Below are positions 16,904-26,798 of a stretch of DNA of 47,107 nucleotides, one piece after another. This DNA comes from Reichenbachiella versicolor (GTDB lineage: Bacteria > Bacteroidota > Bacteroidia > Cytophagales > Cyclobacteriaceae). Position 1 is the stretch's first letter. Every line of letters starts with the position of its first letter. The DNA lies in NCBI RefSeq assembly GCF_003171675.1, contig NZ_QFZQ01000015.1, positions 1-47,107 on the forward strand. The letters are read 5' to 3'. A program made the position numbers and the translations under genes. The notes beneath the pieces are model-generated. The model ran no database searches. It saw nothing but the letters and a program-made list of their open reading frames with translations, and had not been told where the DNA came from.

Positions 16904-17413
16904 TCACTTAAACACATCAGATCTATCAAAGGGGAAACCCCATCCTGAAGAATCAGTAATACTAAATTTTTTAAACAATGAAACATCTGGAATTTTAACA
17001 TTAGCTGATTTACAAACTCCAATAATATCATTCAATAAATCTAATGTCCTAGGAGAGTAATTTTTAATTTCAGAATACAACTCAACCGTAGCTAGTTTAA
17101 ATATAAATTCAATAAGCTCTAAAATCTTTGGATCACTTCTAGCATAAAGCTTTTTCAAAAAAGAATATTCATCTATTGTTATGACTTCTTCAGGATCAAA
17201 CGGATCTTCCAATACAGAAAGCGGCATTACTGCAGAAACCAAATCAAGCCAGTCATCTACAAACTTCAGCTTTGTAAATTCCCAAAGTTTTTTCAACAAA
17301 TACTTCCATTCTTGAAGATTAGATGAATCTTGTATTTCGATGAAGCTTTCAAAGCATAATATTGCAAATCCTACTCTACCTCGTATTGAAACTTCTTTAA
17401 ATTCTTCCTTCAT
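16904..17413 (-). CDS. Candidate immunity protein for the deaminase toxin (169 aa)
   Basis: The 169-aa protein starts with an ATG that overlaps the toxin stop codon by one base (TAATG), so translation is coupled. It has no signal peptide and is mostly helical (VGFAILCFESFIEI, LQEWKYLLKKLWEFTKL, ILELIEFIFKLATVELYSEI), ending in SSGWGFPFD. Cognate immunity proteins sit exactly at this position and must stay in the cytoplasm to protect against a nucleic-acid- or nucleotide-modifying toxin. I do not recognise the immunity family, so the assignment rests on position, coupling, size and location. Confidence 0.72.
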   Translation of the reverse strand: MKEEFKEVSIRGRVGFAILCFESFIEIQDSSNLQEWKYLLKKLWEFTKLKFVDDWLDLVSAVMPLSVLEDPFDPEEVITIDEYSFLKKLYARSDPKILELIEFIFKLATVELYSEIKNYSPRTLDLLNDIIGVCKSANVKIPDVSLFKKFSITDSSGWGFPFDRSDVFK

Positions 17414-20400
17414 TATCGCAATATTTCAATGCCCTCAAAAGTAATTTCGCAATTAGAACACATTGGCTTTGCAAAGGTACTACCGGTATCCCATTGAACC
17501 CCTACAGTATGCATTTGTAAATCTGACCAATTTGAACCATCATTTAACGCCTTATTTACACCATCACATTCCGAGCAATTTCCAAGTTTATAATTATTAG
17601 TAGACTCTTTTGGTAGTTTTTTAGCTAAATATTCATGAATACCATCTCCAGATTTTGCTATACCTTGATTGGCTCCATAGTAATATTTCCCAGTCTTCTT
17701 ATTATAAACAACTGTCGCGGTATTAAATTTCCTTAACTGATTATTTGATGTTGCCAAAGATCGTTGCAAGCCTACCCATTCATTAATAGACCCTTTAAGT
17801 TCAATAAGATTTTTGCCTATTACTGTTACTCTACGCGTCTTAAACCAATGCTTCTTCCCATCGGTAAACAGATCAACATTATCTGTCAGATCTTCGCCGT
17901 CTGGACCTCGGATAACAATATCCTTTCCAAGTGATTTAATTTTCTTTCCTTCACTATTGTTATCTAGACCCTTTTTGGTAATGGTCAGGACTTTGTTTTC
18001 ATATCTAGATATTTCGATATTATCCGCTCCTAAGACTCTACCTGCTTTACCTGTTTTGATACCTGTAAAGGATATACCATTGAAATTCCCAAAAAGCTCA
18101 TTTGTCTTTTTGAGGTTATCAATCAGGGCTTGTACTCCTCCTGACTTCCCTTTAAAGACTAGTTCTAAACCTTCAAAGCCTTCTTTCCATTCGCCATTAA
18201 CCTTACGCTTGAATTTAGGAGCTACATTTTTAATCGCCTCTATATTAAATCCAACCTTTCTTAGCGATAAGAAACCGCTCAACAGCTTCCATGATTTCAG
18301 ATAGTCTAAACTTGGCCTATTCCTGAAAAACTTCATCAAAGATGAACTTGAACTCAAATCCTCAACAAAATCGTCTACCTGATCACCTAAAACCTTAATA
18401 TTATCAAGATAATTGGCTTTGAAGAAGAGGGCTCTAACTCTGTCTTCTCCTAACTCTCGAATATTGAGTCTTTTCATCATATTAACGACATTCTCCTCAG
18501 ACAAACCATTTTTGAATAATATTCGAATAAACCTGTCCGGCTTTTGCTTGATCAAGGATTTAAGACCTGCTTTACCTTTCATAACTACACGATCTGAGGC
18601 AAAAGAAATCGCCATCGCTGTTGCACAATTAAGAGCAACTTGATCTGGTTGTGTAAGCTCTTCCTTACTTCGAAGTTTCCCATTATCAAAGAAAACATCG
18701 AATAGACAAGACTGACCTAACGCGACATACTGGTTCTTATAGGTTGCTTCCAAGCCTTGCATGCCCGCTTGAGCTACATCATAATTTTTGATAAAATCAT
18801 TAAAGGATAGATCATCTAAGTCATTCTTAATACAATAGATTAAGTATTGAGCTACTGCATCTACAAAAACTCCAATAGTAAACTCAGTAGATTTCTCTAT
18901 CGCCTTTTCACTACTTACAGAAAGTGCTCCTCCTTCTATCAGAATAGGCAGCGTGACTGCTGCACCAACAGTTGCGGTGAAAACTCCTGCGAACCCACCA
19001 ACCATAGTATTAAGACCTTTCATGAAATCAGTTTCGTAGCCTAAGCCTTCTCCATACTTATAAATTCCACTGATAAGACATGGATCTTTTTCTATAGCAG
19101 CTCTTAGAATATCGCTTTTCATCAATGGGCTATCCTTGTACTCTTCATACAAAGCATCGCAATCCTCTTGTTCTGCTATATCATCTGGTGCTCCTTTATA
19201 TCCACAAGCAGCTTCGTCATCAAAAGCTGTAAGCTCTATATCCAAGTAATGTAAATATTCCTTGGTGCGTAATTTCCCTGCACCTGTTGAGCTACCCGAT
19301 GGAATCGAACTTGAAAACTCACTCATCAATACAGTACCCATATAGATTTTGCAACTATGTGGGTAACCTATCGTCACATGAATAGATGGATCAAAAGTAT
19401 GGGTTAAATCATCTTCGTAGTAAACAATCTCTCCTTCAACATCCTTTTCAACTTCTTTTGCTAAAGCGTCTACTAATTTAGAATACCCTTTAAACTGATC
19501 ACCTTTATATACTCCCACATAATAATCTGAACCTCTCCAAAAACCCGTTAATGTTCCATAAGGTGCTCTATTAGAGGACACAAAACTCATCTGTGTAACA
19601 TCTGTCGGTACAGTGAATGGAATACCCGCAGGGGTAAGTAAGGTTCTACTTATGTAGGTCGTCACCCCACTATCTGTTTGATCTACTTCCGTTCCTGCTA
19701 AAGGTGCACTCTTACCCGACATCACTTGTAATACTCGATCTACAATGATATCTGTACCCGCGCTCATTACTGTTACTTTCACTGAGCCAGGAATATGGGT
19801 TTGATAGATAACACAGTAATCTCTATCAGGATCAATTCCTTTTGGTCTACCTGCTTTGAGTCTGTTTAATGCCCCGCCTTGAGATAGATCTTGCGAATAG
19901 TTCACCACTATAAATGGAGGATTGTCGCCAGCAGCAGCGATCTCAGCCTCTAGCTCTTCGATAAACTCAGCCTTACCTGGAAACTCTACTAGAGGATTGA
20001 TGTAGTAGTTTGGGTTCGTGAGTTCTGGGATTTTGTCCGACTGGGTGGGTAAAACCTCCGCTGGGATCTCAGGCTGATCATAGTGCTGGGCTGCAAACTC
20101 GGCGTCTGCTTGCTTCTCTAGTTCAGCATTGATATAGTCAAAGACTATTTCCTTGAACCTTTCTTTTCGCTGTTCGGGATCGTCTTTGAGGGAAGTAAAC
20201 AGTTCTAAAGCTAGGGTACCACTATTATCAATTATACCATTGAGTACTTCGTCAAACTTGTCTGGATTTTCTATCGTGATATCGATAACTGCGGCCATGT
20301 TGACCTCTTTGAGTATATCGACGGCTATCTTCTTGAACTTACGAAGTTTCTTGAAGCCTTCGGCTCGTGTTTTATTACTGTAGAATGTAGTCGTATCATT

Positions 20401-21648
20401 TCCTGTCAGTAGAACAGGTGTTTCGTAGAGCGGTTCTAGTTCGATACCTTCATTTTCTAGTGGGTAGTTGGCAGCCTCTACTAGTGCTAGCTGTGCGGCG
20501 AGTTCGCCATCGACATCTCCAGAGATGGCTTGCAGTGAGTCTTGTTTGTTTTTGGATTGTTCTAGTTTGGATTCTAGTGCGTCGTACAAAATTTGCTTGA
20601 CCAGACCTTTCCAGTCTAGACTAAAGTTGACTACCCTGATAGTGGCATCTGCTACGTCATTGCCCGCTCTGGCACTTACTGTCCAGAGTCCGTCTTCATC
20701 GATGGGGAAGTCCAGAGTATTGCCTGATGGATTAAGTTCTAGACCTTCTGGGGTACAGGTCCATGTTACTTTTTTGGAGGTGGGGCTTCCGTTTTTTTCT
20801 GTGGCTACCAGTCGAATGGTGGTTCCTTCTTCTTCCATCCCGAATTCTTTCTCATCTCCGGGTCTGATCATGTCCCCTCCTTCATCTAGATAGAGGGGTG
20901 GTTTAAGGTTTTGAGTGACGTTGGTTCTTAGGTTCTGCATCCCGCTTTTGAGTCCTTCACGTAGTTTTTTACCCATCTCAAGCTGCTTATTAGCCGAACC
21001 TGCTAATTCATTAAAGGGGTTTTTGGTACCGGGAGATGTGAGGTGGTATTTATTCGCGTGGACTTCAGGAGAGGTTTCTGTCTCATAAGATATGGTATAT
21101 CCTTTGGACTTGCTTCCATTCACTGTTGGGCTGACGATGATATAGGGTGCTACTGGATTTTGGGCTCCTTCCATCAATAGTCGGTTGAAGGTCTTAGTAT
21201 AAAAACCTTCGCCTTCTACTGCTCTACTTGGGGCTACATAGACTTTGATTCCACTTTCATTGGTGAAGTCCTGAATGGCGCCTTTGAGACCTAACTCACT
21301 TTGAATCTCTTGTAACTCACCTACTAGTTGTTTGATTTGAGGATTGCCATCCAAGTTGCCTTTGACTTTAGCAAAAACGCTATTGAGTTCTCCCTCGTGC
21401 TGACCGGTGTAGGTGTTGTAGGAGATAATCGCCCAGTCTAGAAAAGCATTATAGAACTCTGCTATCTCCTTTTTGGCTTCATCAAATTTACCTCCCTCTT
21501 CTGCAGATTCTTGGGCTTGAGTGGGGTAGCTCAGGCTTAGAATGAGTGATAAACTAATAAAAATAGCTTTCGAATAGCTTATTAAATTCCCTCCAATCCA
21601 CTTTAGGAAAGGGGTATCGATGATATTTTTCATTTTAGATTTATTCAT
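17413..21648 (-). CDS. Polymorphic toxin with C-terminal deaminase-like tip (1411 aa)
   Basis: A long N-terminus with signal anchor (AIFISLSLILSLSYPTQAQ, about residues 29-47; ATG at codon 6 is an alternative start) sends it through Sec. A long unassigned region with Ig-like beta stretches follows (about 250-330 and 600-760). Next is a Cys-containing helical region with a strongly hydrophobic hairpin (about 890-930, GGFAGVFTATVGAAVTLPIL), like pre-toxin membrane-entry segments. Then comes the linker duplicated in the orphan cassette (ending HWFK, Lys1270) and a 141-aa tip. The tip has His1338, NCSEC (Cys1358-Glu1360) and PMCSNC (Cys1397, Cys1400), the CxE...PxCxxC zinc/catalytic pattern of YwqJ-like toxin deaminases. 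There is no T9SS tail. A coupled immunity gene follows. Toxin role is strong; the exact deaminase substrate is unknown. Confidence 0.82.
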   Translation of the reverse strand: MNKSKMKNIIDTPFLKWIGGNLISYSKAIFISLSLILSLSYPTQAQESAEEGGKFDEAKKEIAEFYNAFLDWAIISYNTYTGQHEGELNSVFAKVKGNLDGNPQIKQLVGELQEIQSELGLKGAIQDFTNESGIKVYVAPSRAVEGEGFYTKTFNRLLMEGAQNPVAPYIIVSPTVNGSKSKGYTISYETETSPEVHANKYHLTSPGTKNPFNELAGSANKQLEMGKKLREGLKSGMQNLRTNVTQNLKPPLYLDEGGDMIRPGDEKEFGMEEEGTTIRLVATEKNGSPTSKKVTWTCTPEGLELNPSGNTLDFPIDEDGLWTVSARAGNDVADATIRVVNFSLDWKGLVKQILYDALESKLEQSKNKQDSLQAISGDVDGELAAQLALVEAANYPLENEGIELEPLYETPVLLTGNDTTTFYSNKTRAEGFKKLRKFKKIAVDILKEVNMAAVIDITIENPDKFDEVLNGIIDNSGTLALELFTSLKDDPEQRKERFKEIVFDYINAELEKQADAEFAAQHYDQPEIPAEVLPTQSDKIPELTNPNYYINPLVEFPGKAEFIEELEAEIAAAGDNPPFIVVNYSQDLSQGGALNRLKAGRPKGIDPDRDYCVIYQTHIPGSVKVTVMSAGTDIIVDRVLQVMSGKSAPLAGTEVDQTDSGVTTYISRTLLTPAGIPFTVPTDVTQMSFVSSNRAPYGTLTGFWRGSDYYVGVYKGDQFKGYSKLVDALAKEVEKDVEGEIVYYEDDLTHTFDPSIHVTIGYPHSCKIYMGTVLMSEFSSSIPSGSSTGAGKLRTKEYLHYLDIELTAFDDEAACGYKGAPDDIAEQEDCDALYEEYKDSPLMKSDILRAAIEKDPCLISGIYKYGEGLGYETDFMKGLNTMVGGFAGVFTATVGAAVTLPILIEGGALSVSSEKAIEKSTEFTIGVFVDAVAQYLIYCIKNDLDDLSFNDFIKNYDVAQAGMQGLEATYKNQYVALGQSCLFDVFFDNGKLRSKEELTQPDQVALNCATAMAISFASDRVVMKGKAGLKSLIKQKPDRFIRILFKNGLSEENVVNMMKRLNIRELGEDRVRALFFKANYLDNIKVLGDQVDDFVEDLSSSSSLMKFFRNRPSLDYLKSWKLLSGFLSLRKVGFNIEAIKNVAPKFKRKVNGEWKEGFEGLELVFKGKSGGVQALIDNLKKTNELFGNFNGISFTGIKTGKAGRVLGADNIEISRYENKVLTITKKGLDNNSEGKKIKSLGKDIVIRGPDGEDLTDNVDLFTDGKKHWFKTRRVTVIGKNLIELKGSINEWVGLQRSLATSNNQLRKFNTATVVYNKKTGKYYYGANQGIAKSGDGIHEYLAKKLPKESTNNYKLGNCSECDGVNKALNDGSNWSDLQMHTVGVQWDTGSTFAKPMCSNCEITFEGIEILR
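17839..18189 (-). repeat. Segment duplicated in the orphan cassette
   Basis: This 351-bp part of the toxin gene, ending exactly where the variable tip begins, recurs at 15596-15946. The ~250 bases farther from the tip differ at only a handful of positions, while the ~100 bases next to the tip are clearly more diverged. Such shared flanking sequence would let homologous recombination exchange one tip and immunity gene for another. Confidence 0.9.
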
Positions 21649-21659
21649 AGTTAGGAGTA

Positions 21660-24600
21660 TTAGAGTGTCATATCTACGCTAGCATTGAATCCTTTTTTAA
21701 AGCCCAAGACTTTAACGGTTCCTTTGACATTTCCAGTCAATGTCGTTGGACTAGGGTCAAAGATCACAAGTAACTCTCCTCGAATAAATATTTCAACGAG
21801 TGTCATAGTTTTAAGTCCTTTCCACTTTCCGTTCCACTTTCGTTTTTGATAGCCTACTCCTACATCTACCCAGACTTCTACCCAGACTCCGGCTTTCATC
21901 AGACCAAACTTAGGCTTGTAACGTACTTGTGCTAATATACCCGCAGCAATCCCTGCGTCTACATAGACGTAGAATTTGACAAATCCAAGATTAACTGTAG
22001 GTGACTCGGCGAACATGCTGAATCTCAAACCAAGACCAAACTCTGCAGAATATTCATTGATATCCAGCCATGCATCACCCCCCCAGCCAACACAGCCTGG
22101 TGTCATATAAATCCTATCCTCAGAAGTACCTAATGCGACACGCCACTGGCCAGGCTTAGTATCTACTAGCAGACTCCCCCCTGCACAGAGAGCCTCGGTC
22201 TTCATTTCTACTCCTGCATAGCCGAAGAAATGTCGTTCCTTAGAGTTATACCTGATTTCAATATTTCCAATGATGTCTGATGCAGGATCTGCCTTGGGGA
22301 TAGTACTTTCTCCTCTTATATGTATGTTTCCATTAAAGTCGAGCGTATAATCTCCTGAAGAGTGCATGATCACTTCTCCATCTGCATACATCCTAAAGGT
22401 CTGTCCTCCCTGTCCATCTACCACTACCAATCCTAAATAGGCTCCGTATTTGATAGATGCGTCTGGAACGATCATGTCTCCTGGAGTTTCTTTCATATGA
22501 TGGTATACTCGACCAACGATACCTCCAAGCTGCATCGCCCCAAGTGATATAGGTTTGCTAAGAGGACGTACTTCTTTGCTAATTGGTGCTCCCGGTTTAC
22601 GCCCTTCGCCCATATCTGAGTCCACCTGAGCGAACCAATAGTTAACTCCATCTTTCTTCCCAGATATATATAGCGCTGCCAACTGCACAGGCTTATTTTT
22701 ATCCGGGACTTTGATATTCATCTTGATATCTCCTGCCCAAACATCTCCATAGGTGGGTTCATCTTCTTGGAACGAAATGTAGCCTTTCGCATCCAAGACA
22801 CTAGTATTCAACTGAACGACAATAGGGTCGGCTGCAAAGTCCTTAGGACTTCCAGTGAACCTTGAAGCCATCCCATCGAAGGCAATTGGTACGCCTGGAT
22901 ACTCCCCTAAATCAAGAATTTCATTGGCAAATTCAGCGGCTTTATCTCCTATAAAATCCATCGCCACATCACCCACAAGTCTATTTAATTCTTTGCGTGC
23001 AGCACTTGATATGTCAGAAGAAATGTTATTGACATCTATGTTAGTGACTATATCTTGTCCTAATGATGTAACTGTTGAGGCTAGATTGTTAGGGTTGAGT
23101 TCTGACCAAATTTCTTCTGCTATATCCTGTAAAAGATCAGGAATATCTGTCACTATACTTGTAACAGCTGATCCGCTGGCATTAGGGTCTCCTTCCAACA
23201 CTCCATAAACTGAAGCAGAAACTCTTTCTACAATATAGTTGTTAACTCTACCTCCTACTCCATTGGTAATCAACTCAGATAAGGGTGTTCTTATATTGTC
23301 ATCAATTGATTTGCTTAATGATGACTGAAGCTCTCCACTTACACTGTTTTTTGTAGCTGTAGCAATATTGTCGATCGAAGGTGCTAGGTCTACCTTATCA
23401 TTTTGTAAGGCTTGGGCCAATCCATTTGCAATCCCATCTACTATAACGTCTACCTTGTCTTTGATAAAGGTGTTAGATTTTTTCTCTAAAGAATCTAGTT
23501 TTTTATTGAGTCTAGACTCCAGCGTGTCAGTTACGCTAGTTATTCTTTTTGTAACAGGATCTGTTAATTTGTTGACAATTCTGGCCACCATCGAATTGAC
23601 AATTTCCTGCTGTTGTTTGGAGAGCTTACCATAAATACCACCAGCGCCAGACTCTATGCTATTGCTGCCTGGATCAAAACCAGGGCCGTCATACATTTCA
23701 TCAACAGAGTAATATTTGGAAGGAGTCCCCGAAGCTCCTGCCTTCTTAAGTGCTTCGGCTTCCTTGGCTATTCGTAGACTCTCTTCAATTAGCTTAGCTT
23801 TTAACGCTGCTTCAGTAGCGGCAGCTTCTTCTTCTATTTTAGCTACCGCTTCCTCTAAACTGACTGCTTGCTCTTCTGGTGTCTTGAACTTGTTCTCAAC
23901 TGGAGTCATCTCATCTGGCAGATGACGAGAATTAACTATAGAGTACAGATTAACTGCTGGAGGGCCTTCATTTCCTCCAACGTCGTTACCTAGTTGTACA
24001 TCTAGCGTGATTGCCATCGAATAGCGTCCATCACCGGCTCCTGCACCTATGGTATGGGCATCAGCAGGATACTTCTTCAACTGGGTTTTTACTCTATTGG
24101 TAAGTGGGAGAGATCCATTTTGTACATTAAACCCTATATGGTAATCTCCCCAAGCTTTGAACCCTCTGACATTTTCCAAAGTAACATCTATTGCTGGCCA
24201 GTGCATATCAAGCGTCATATTCAGACGATTATTATCAGCAAATACCGCACGCTTGAAGGTAACATTGAGTTGCTGATCACCACCATCAGGATTAAATTCT
24301 CGATATATATCTTCTAGATCATGCAGGTAGCCAGTTCGAAAACCTGTATTGGCTATCGGAACTGTAAAATCAAATACTTCATCTTCACTTACGATAGGGA
24401 CATACATATCTCCTTCAAGCTGACAATCATTCTGCATCAAATTATCTACTATCTGTATTTTGATCTTGCGCAGTGTGGCGGGGAAGGTATTGAAGTATGC
24501 TTGTGAACCTTGGGCAAATTCTTCATCTAGATTGAATTGAAGACCTTTGCTTGTGACATAAGCTATATGATTAGTCTCTGTACTTAGAGAATAATCATGA

Positions 24601-26789
24601 GTAAATGTTTCATCGAATTTGATCTGAGAGCTGGCATCTATGTTAGAGTTGTACATGAGCGTATAACTGTCCAAATATGCTCCTTTCCAATCTGGGTTTT
24701 GTTGTTGTTTTAAAGGGGACTGTGTTTCTGAAAAATCAATGGTAAAATCGGTAGGGATTAATTCTAACCGCGTACCATTTAGTACTGAAAGGTTATTTGA
24801 AATGCTTGGACTTTCATTCCTGATATAGTGTATTTGGTCAGCATTTTGGAATGACAAACTCCATTGGTCTTCTGTTACTCCTTTTACCTTTGATGGCATG
24901 TTTACGGTTCCCAACCAATCAAATCTAAACTGATCTGAATTGAGGTATACTACCGACTCTGGATCTAAGTCAATAGAGAATTGATAAGGATCTAAAAGGT
25001 CATAATGCTTCTCTTCTGCAAGTTCCAATGCGCCATTGAGTTTATACTCATTGAAATTGGTCCACTTCTCTTCTGTCCTCACTATGGCTTTTTCTGAATC
25101 CATAGTCGGATGAGGGAAGTCCCATGTAACTGCCCCCCAGGCATAAACTCCCGTTTTGTCTATTCTGTATTTCTGAATATCAAAAACTGCCCCTTCATTG
25201 ACTTCTACATCAGGAGCCAGGTCAACTATTTTTGGTTTTGGAGGTTCATAAAAGAACTCTCCTCCTTCTAGTACATAGAAACCGCTATGGTTTTTGATTT
25301 TGAGATCTTTAAAACTGACCTTTGTCCATAGATCTGGATCTTCCGTAAGCCTAATTCTACCTTCTCCTCCAAAACCTGCTAAATTGGCTTCTGTAATGGC
25401 ATCAACAAATACCATATGAGTACCTGCATAAAAACGCTCTAACAATCCTGGACCATTGAAGATAAAAGGATCACTCTTACCCGTTTCCTTCCCTTCTACA
25501 TATGATAAGACTCTCCATGCGTATACAGTTTCTTTTTGCGGAGGCTGACGTAGTATATGGGCTTTGTCTTCTATTAGGCTATTGGCTCCCGTCTCATATT
25601 CATACCACTTTCTGATAAAGTCGGTATTTTCATCAGGAATACGTCCTTCATCAATTTCAGCAATCTGAATTTTATAACTGATCATCTGACCTGGTATGGC
25701 GTTATCTACGCTAGACCATCTCATGATCGGCTGATCTCTTAGCTTAAAGGCTCCATTGTTTTTTGGTTCTTTCAGGGTAATCTGACCATTCAATGGGTCT
25801 CCATAGTAGAAGTGATTGAATTCACTATATCCGTCATTTTTATATGCTGCCTTACCATCTGGATCTATGACCTGAACCCTATAAACATATTGTTTTCCTT
25901 CTTCTAATGCGGGCTCAGAAGAGCCATACAGAAGCATGGTATTGGTCAAAAAATCCGACTGATAGATTTGTAGCGCCTGTCCATTGGCCACGGCACTCAT
26001 AGGGTCTGCTCCACGAGCTGTCACTTCCCACATGGTCAGCTGATATTCTGGAGGTACCAGAGCATCTGGCGCAGCGGTGTTAAACATCTGCCATGTGAAA
26101 GGTATCTGGATATTGGCAGGGTCTACCTTGGAACCATTGTGTGGAGTGACTACCATCGGAGGACTCGTCAGCTGAAGCCATACTTGGGCACATGATTTTC
26201 TTGATAAAACCTTACCGGAGTTATAATCCAATACCTCTAAGCAAAAATTGTAGAACCCTTCTGGTAATCGTCCTGATTTGTAGAGTTCATTTTGATAATC
26301 TCCTTCTACGATCATATTTCGATAATCGAGATAGGGTGCCCAATCATCACCTGATAGAAATACCGGACTACCTGGGGCTACTGATATAGGTGCTTGCGGA
26401 ATATAATTTGGTGAAGTAGTTAATCGAATATTGTTACTCTCAATTGTTAACCGAAGTCTGAAATCCCAAACTGGTTCATTGAAGTCATTGAAGATTACAC
26501 TTGCTGTAAGGTGTTGACTAGCGGGGGCGGCATAATCGTTTAAGTACAAAGTATGCGGTACACCTATCATCGGCGTAACTGTTGCGGGATAACGCAGAAC
26601 TTGTGCTTGAGAATACTGAACTGTAAGTAGTGATAATATAAGGATTGTTATTGCACTTGATGCAAACATTCCTTTGGTAGCGCTCAACATAGGTTTGAAT
26701 ACTCTTCTTAACAAAGCCTCTGGAGAGGTTTCATTTCTCTTCAAATTCCTTTTTATCTCCCGGTGTATGTCAATATTTTTTTCGATCAT
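21660..26789 (-). CDS. Very large surface protein of toxin operon (1709 aa)
   Basis: The frame starts at ATG 26789 with an unusual ~40-residue basic extension before the signal segment (ASSAITILILSLLTVQYSQAQ, about residues 43-63); ATGs at codons 34 and 41 would give ordinary signal peptides. Residues ~65-450 contain Ig/FN3-like repeats (FTWQMFNTAAPDALVPPEYQ; YVYRVQVIDPDGKAAY). This resembles the front of large Bacteroidota surface proteins called TANFOR-type, but I am unsure. Residues ~950-1025 are coiled coil with AEALKKAG-type heptads. Residues ~1040-1290 are a very long helical, amphipathic region without aromatics. Residues ~1300-1709 are beta-rich with repeated aromatic strands. No T9SS tail. 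It lies 11 bases before the toxin gene and probably forms its carrier or partner at the surface. Confidence 0.7.
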   Translation of the reverse strand: MIEKNIDIHREIKRNLKRNETSPEALLRRVFKPMLSATKGMFASSAITILILSLLTVQYSQAQVLRYPATVTPMIGVPHTLYLNDYAAPASQHLTASVIFNDFNEPVWDFRLRLTIESNNIRLTTSPNYIPQAPISVAPGSPVFLSGDDWAPYLDYRNMIVEGDYQNELYKSGRLPEGFYNFCLEVLDYNSGKVLSRKSCAQVWLQLTSPPMVVTPHNGSKVDPANIQIPFTWQMFNTAAPDALVPPEYQLTMWEVTARGADPMSAVANGQALQIYQSDFLTNTMLLYGSSEPALEEGKQYVYRVQVIDPDGKAAYKNDGYSEFNHFYYGDPLNGQITLKEPKNNGAFKLRDQPIMRWSSVDNAIPGQMISYKIQIAEIDEGRIPDENTDFIRKWYEYETGANSLIEDKAHILRQPPQKETVYAWRVLSYVEGKETGKSDPFIFNGPGLLERFYAGTHMVFVDAITEANLAGFGGEGRIRLTEDPDLWTKVSFKDLKIKNHSGFYVLEGGEFFYEPPKPKIVDLAPDVEVNEGAVFDIQKYRIDKTGVYAWGAVTWDFPHPTMDSEKAIVRTEEKWTNFNEYKLNGALELAEEKHYDLLDPYQFSIDLDPESVVYLNSDQFRFDWLGTVNMPSKVKGVTEDQWSLSFQNADQIHYIRNESPSISNNLSVLNGTRLELIPTDFTIDFSETQSPLKQQQNPDWKGAYLDSYTLMYNSNIDASSQIKFDETFTHDYSLSTETNHIAYVTSKGLQFNLDEEFAQGSQAYFNTFPATLRKIKIQIVDNLMQNDCQLEGDMYVPIVSEDEVFDFTVPIANTGFRTGYLHDLEDIYREFNPDGGDQQLNVTFKRAVFADNNRLNMTLDMHWPAIDVTLENVRGFKAWGDYHIGFNVQNGSLPLTNRVKTQLKKYPADAHTIGAGAGDGRYSMAITLDVQLGNDVGGNEGPPAVNLYSIVNSRHLPDEMTPVENKFKTPEEQAVSLEEAVAKIEEEAAATEAALKAKLIEESLRIAKEAEALKKAGASGTPSKYYSVDEMYDGPGFDPGSNSIESGAGGIYGKLSKQQQEIVNSMVARIVNKLTDPVTKRITSVTDTLESRLNKKLDSLEKKSNTFIKDKVDVIVDGIANGLAQALQNDKVDLAPSIDNIATATKNSVSGELQSSLSKSIDDNIRTPLSELITNGVGGRVNNYIVERVSASVYGVLEGDPNASGSAVTSIVTDIPDLLQDIAEEIWSELNPNNLASTVTSLGQDIVTNIDVNNISSDISSAARKELNRLVGDVAMDFIGDKAAEFANEILDLGEYPGVPIAFDGMASRFTGSPKDFAADPIVVQLNTSVLDAKGYISFQEDEPTYGDVWAGDIKMNIKVPDKNKPVQLAALYISGKKDGVNYWFAQVDSDMGEGRKPGAPISKEVRPLSKPISLGAMQLGGIVGRVYHHMKETPGDMIVPDASIKYGAYLGLVVVDGQGGQTFRMYADGEVIMHSSGDYTLDFNGNIHIRGESTIPKADPASDIIGNIEIRYNSKERHFFGYAGVEMKTEALCAGGSLLVDTKPGQWRVALGTSEDRIYMTPGCVGWGGDAWLDINEYSAEFGLGLRFSMFAESPTVNLGFVKFYVYVDAGIAAGILAQVRYKPKFGLMKAGVWVEVWVDVGVGYQKRKWNGKWKGLKTMTLVEIFIRGELLVIFDPSPTTLTGNVKGTVKVLGFKKGFNASVDMTL

Positions 26790-26798
26790 ATTAGGTTC

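Noticed and set aside
17413-21648. Rhs/YD-repeat toxin
   Set aside because: No YD or RHS repeats and no DPxGL-like cleavage motif are visible; the similarity is limited to the variable C-terminal tip.
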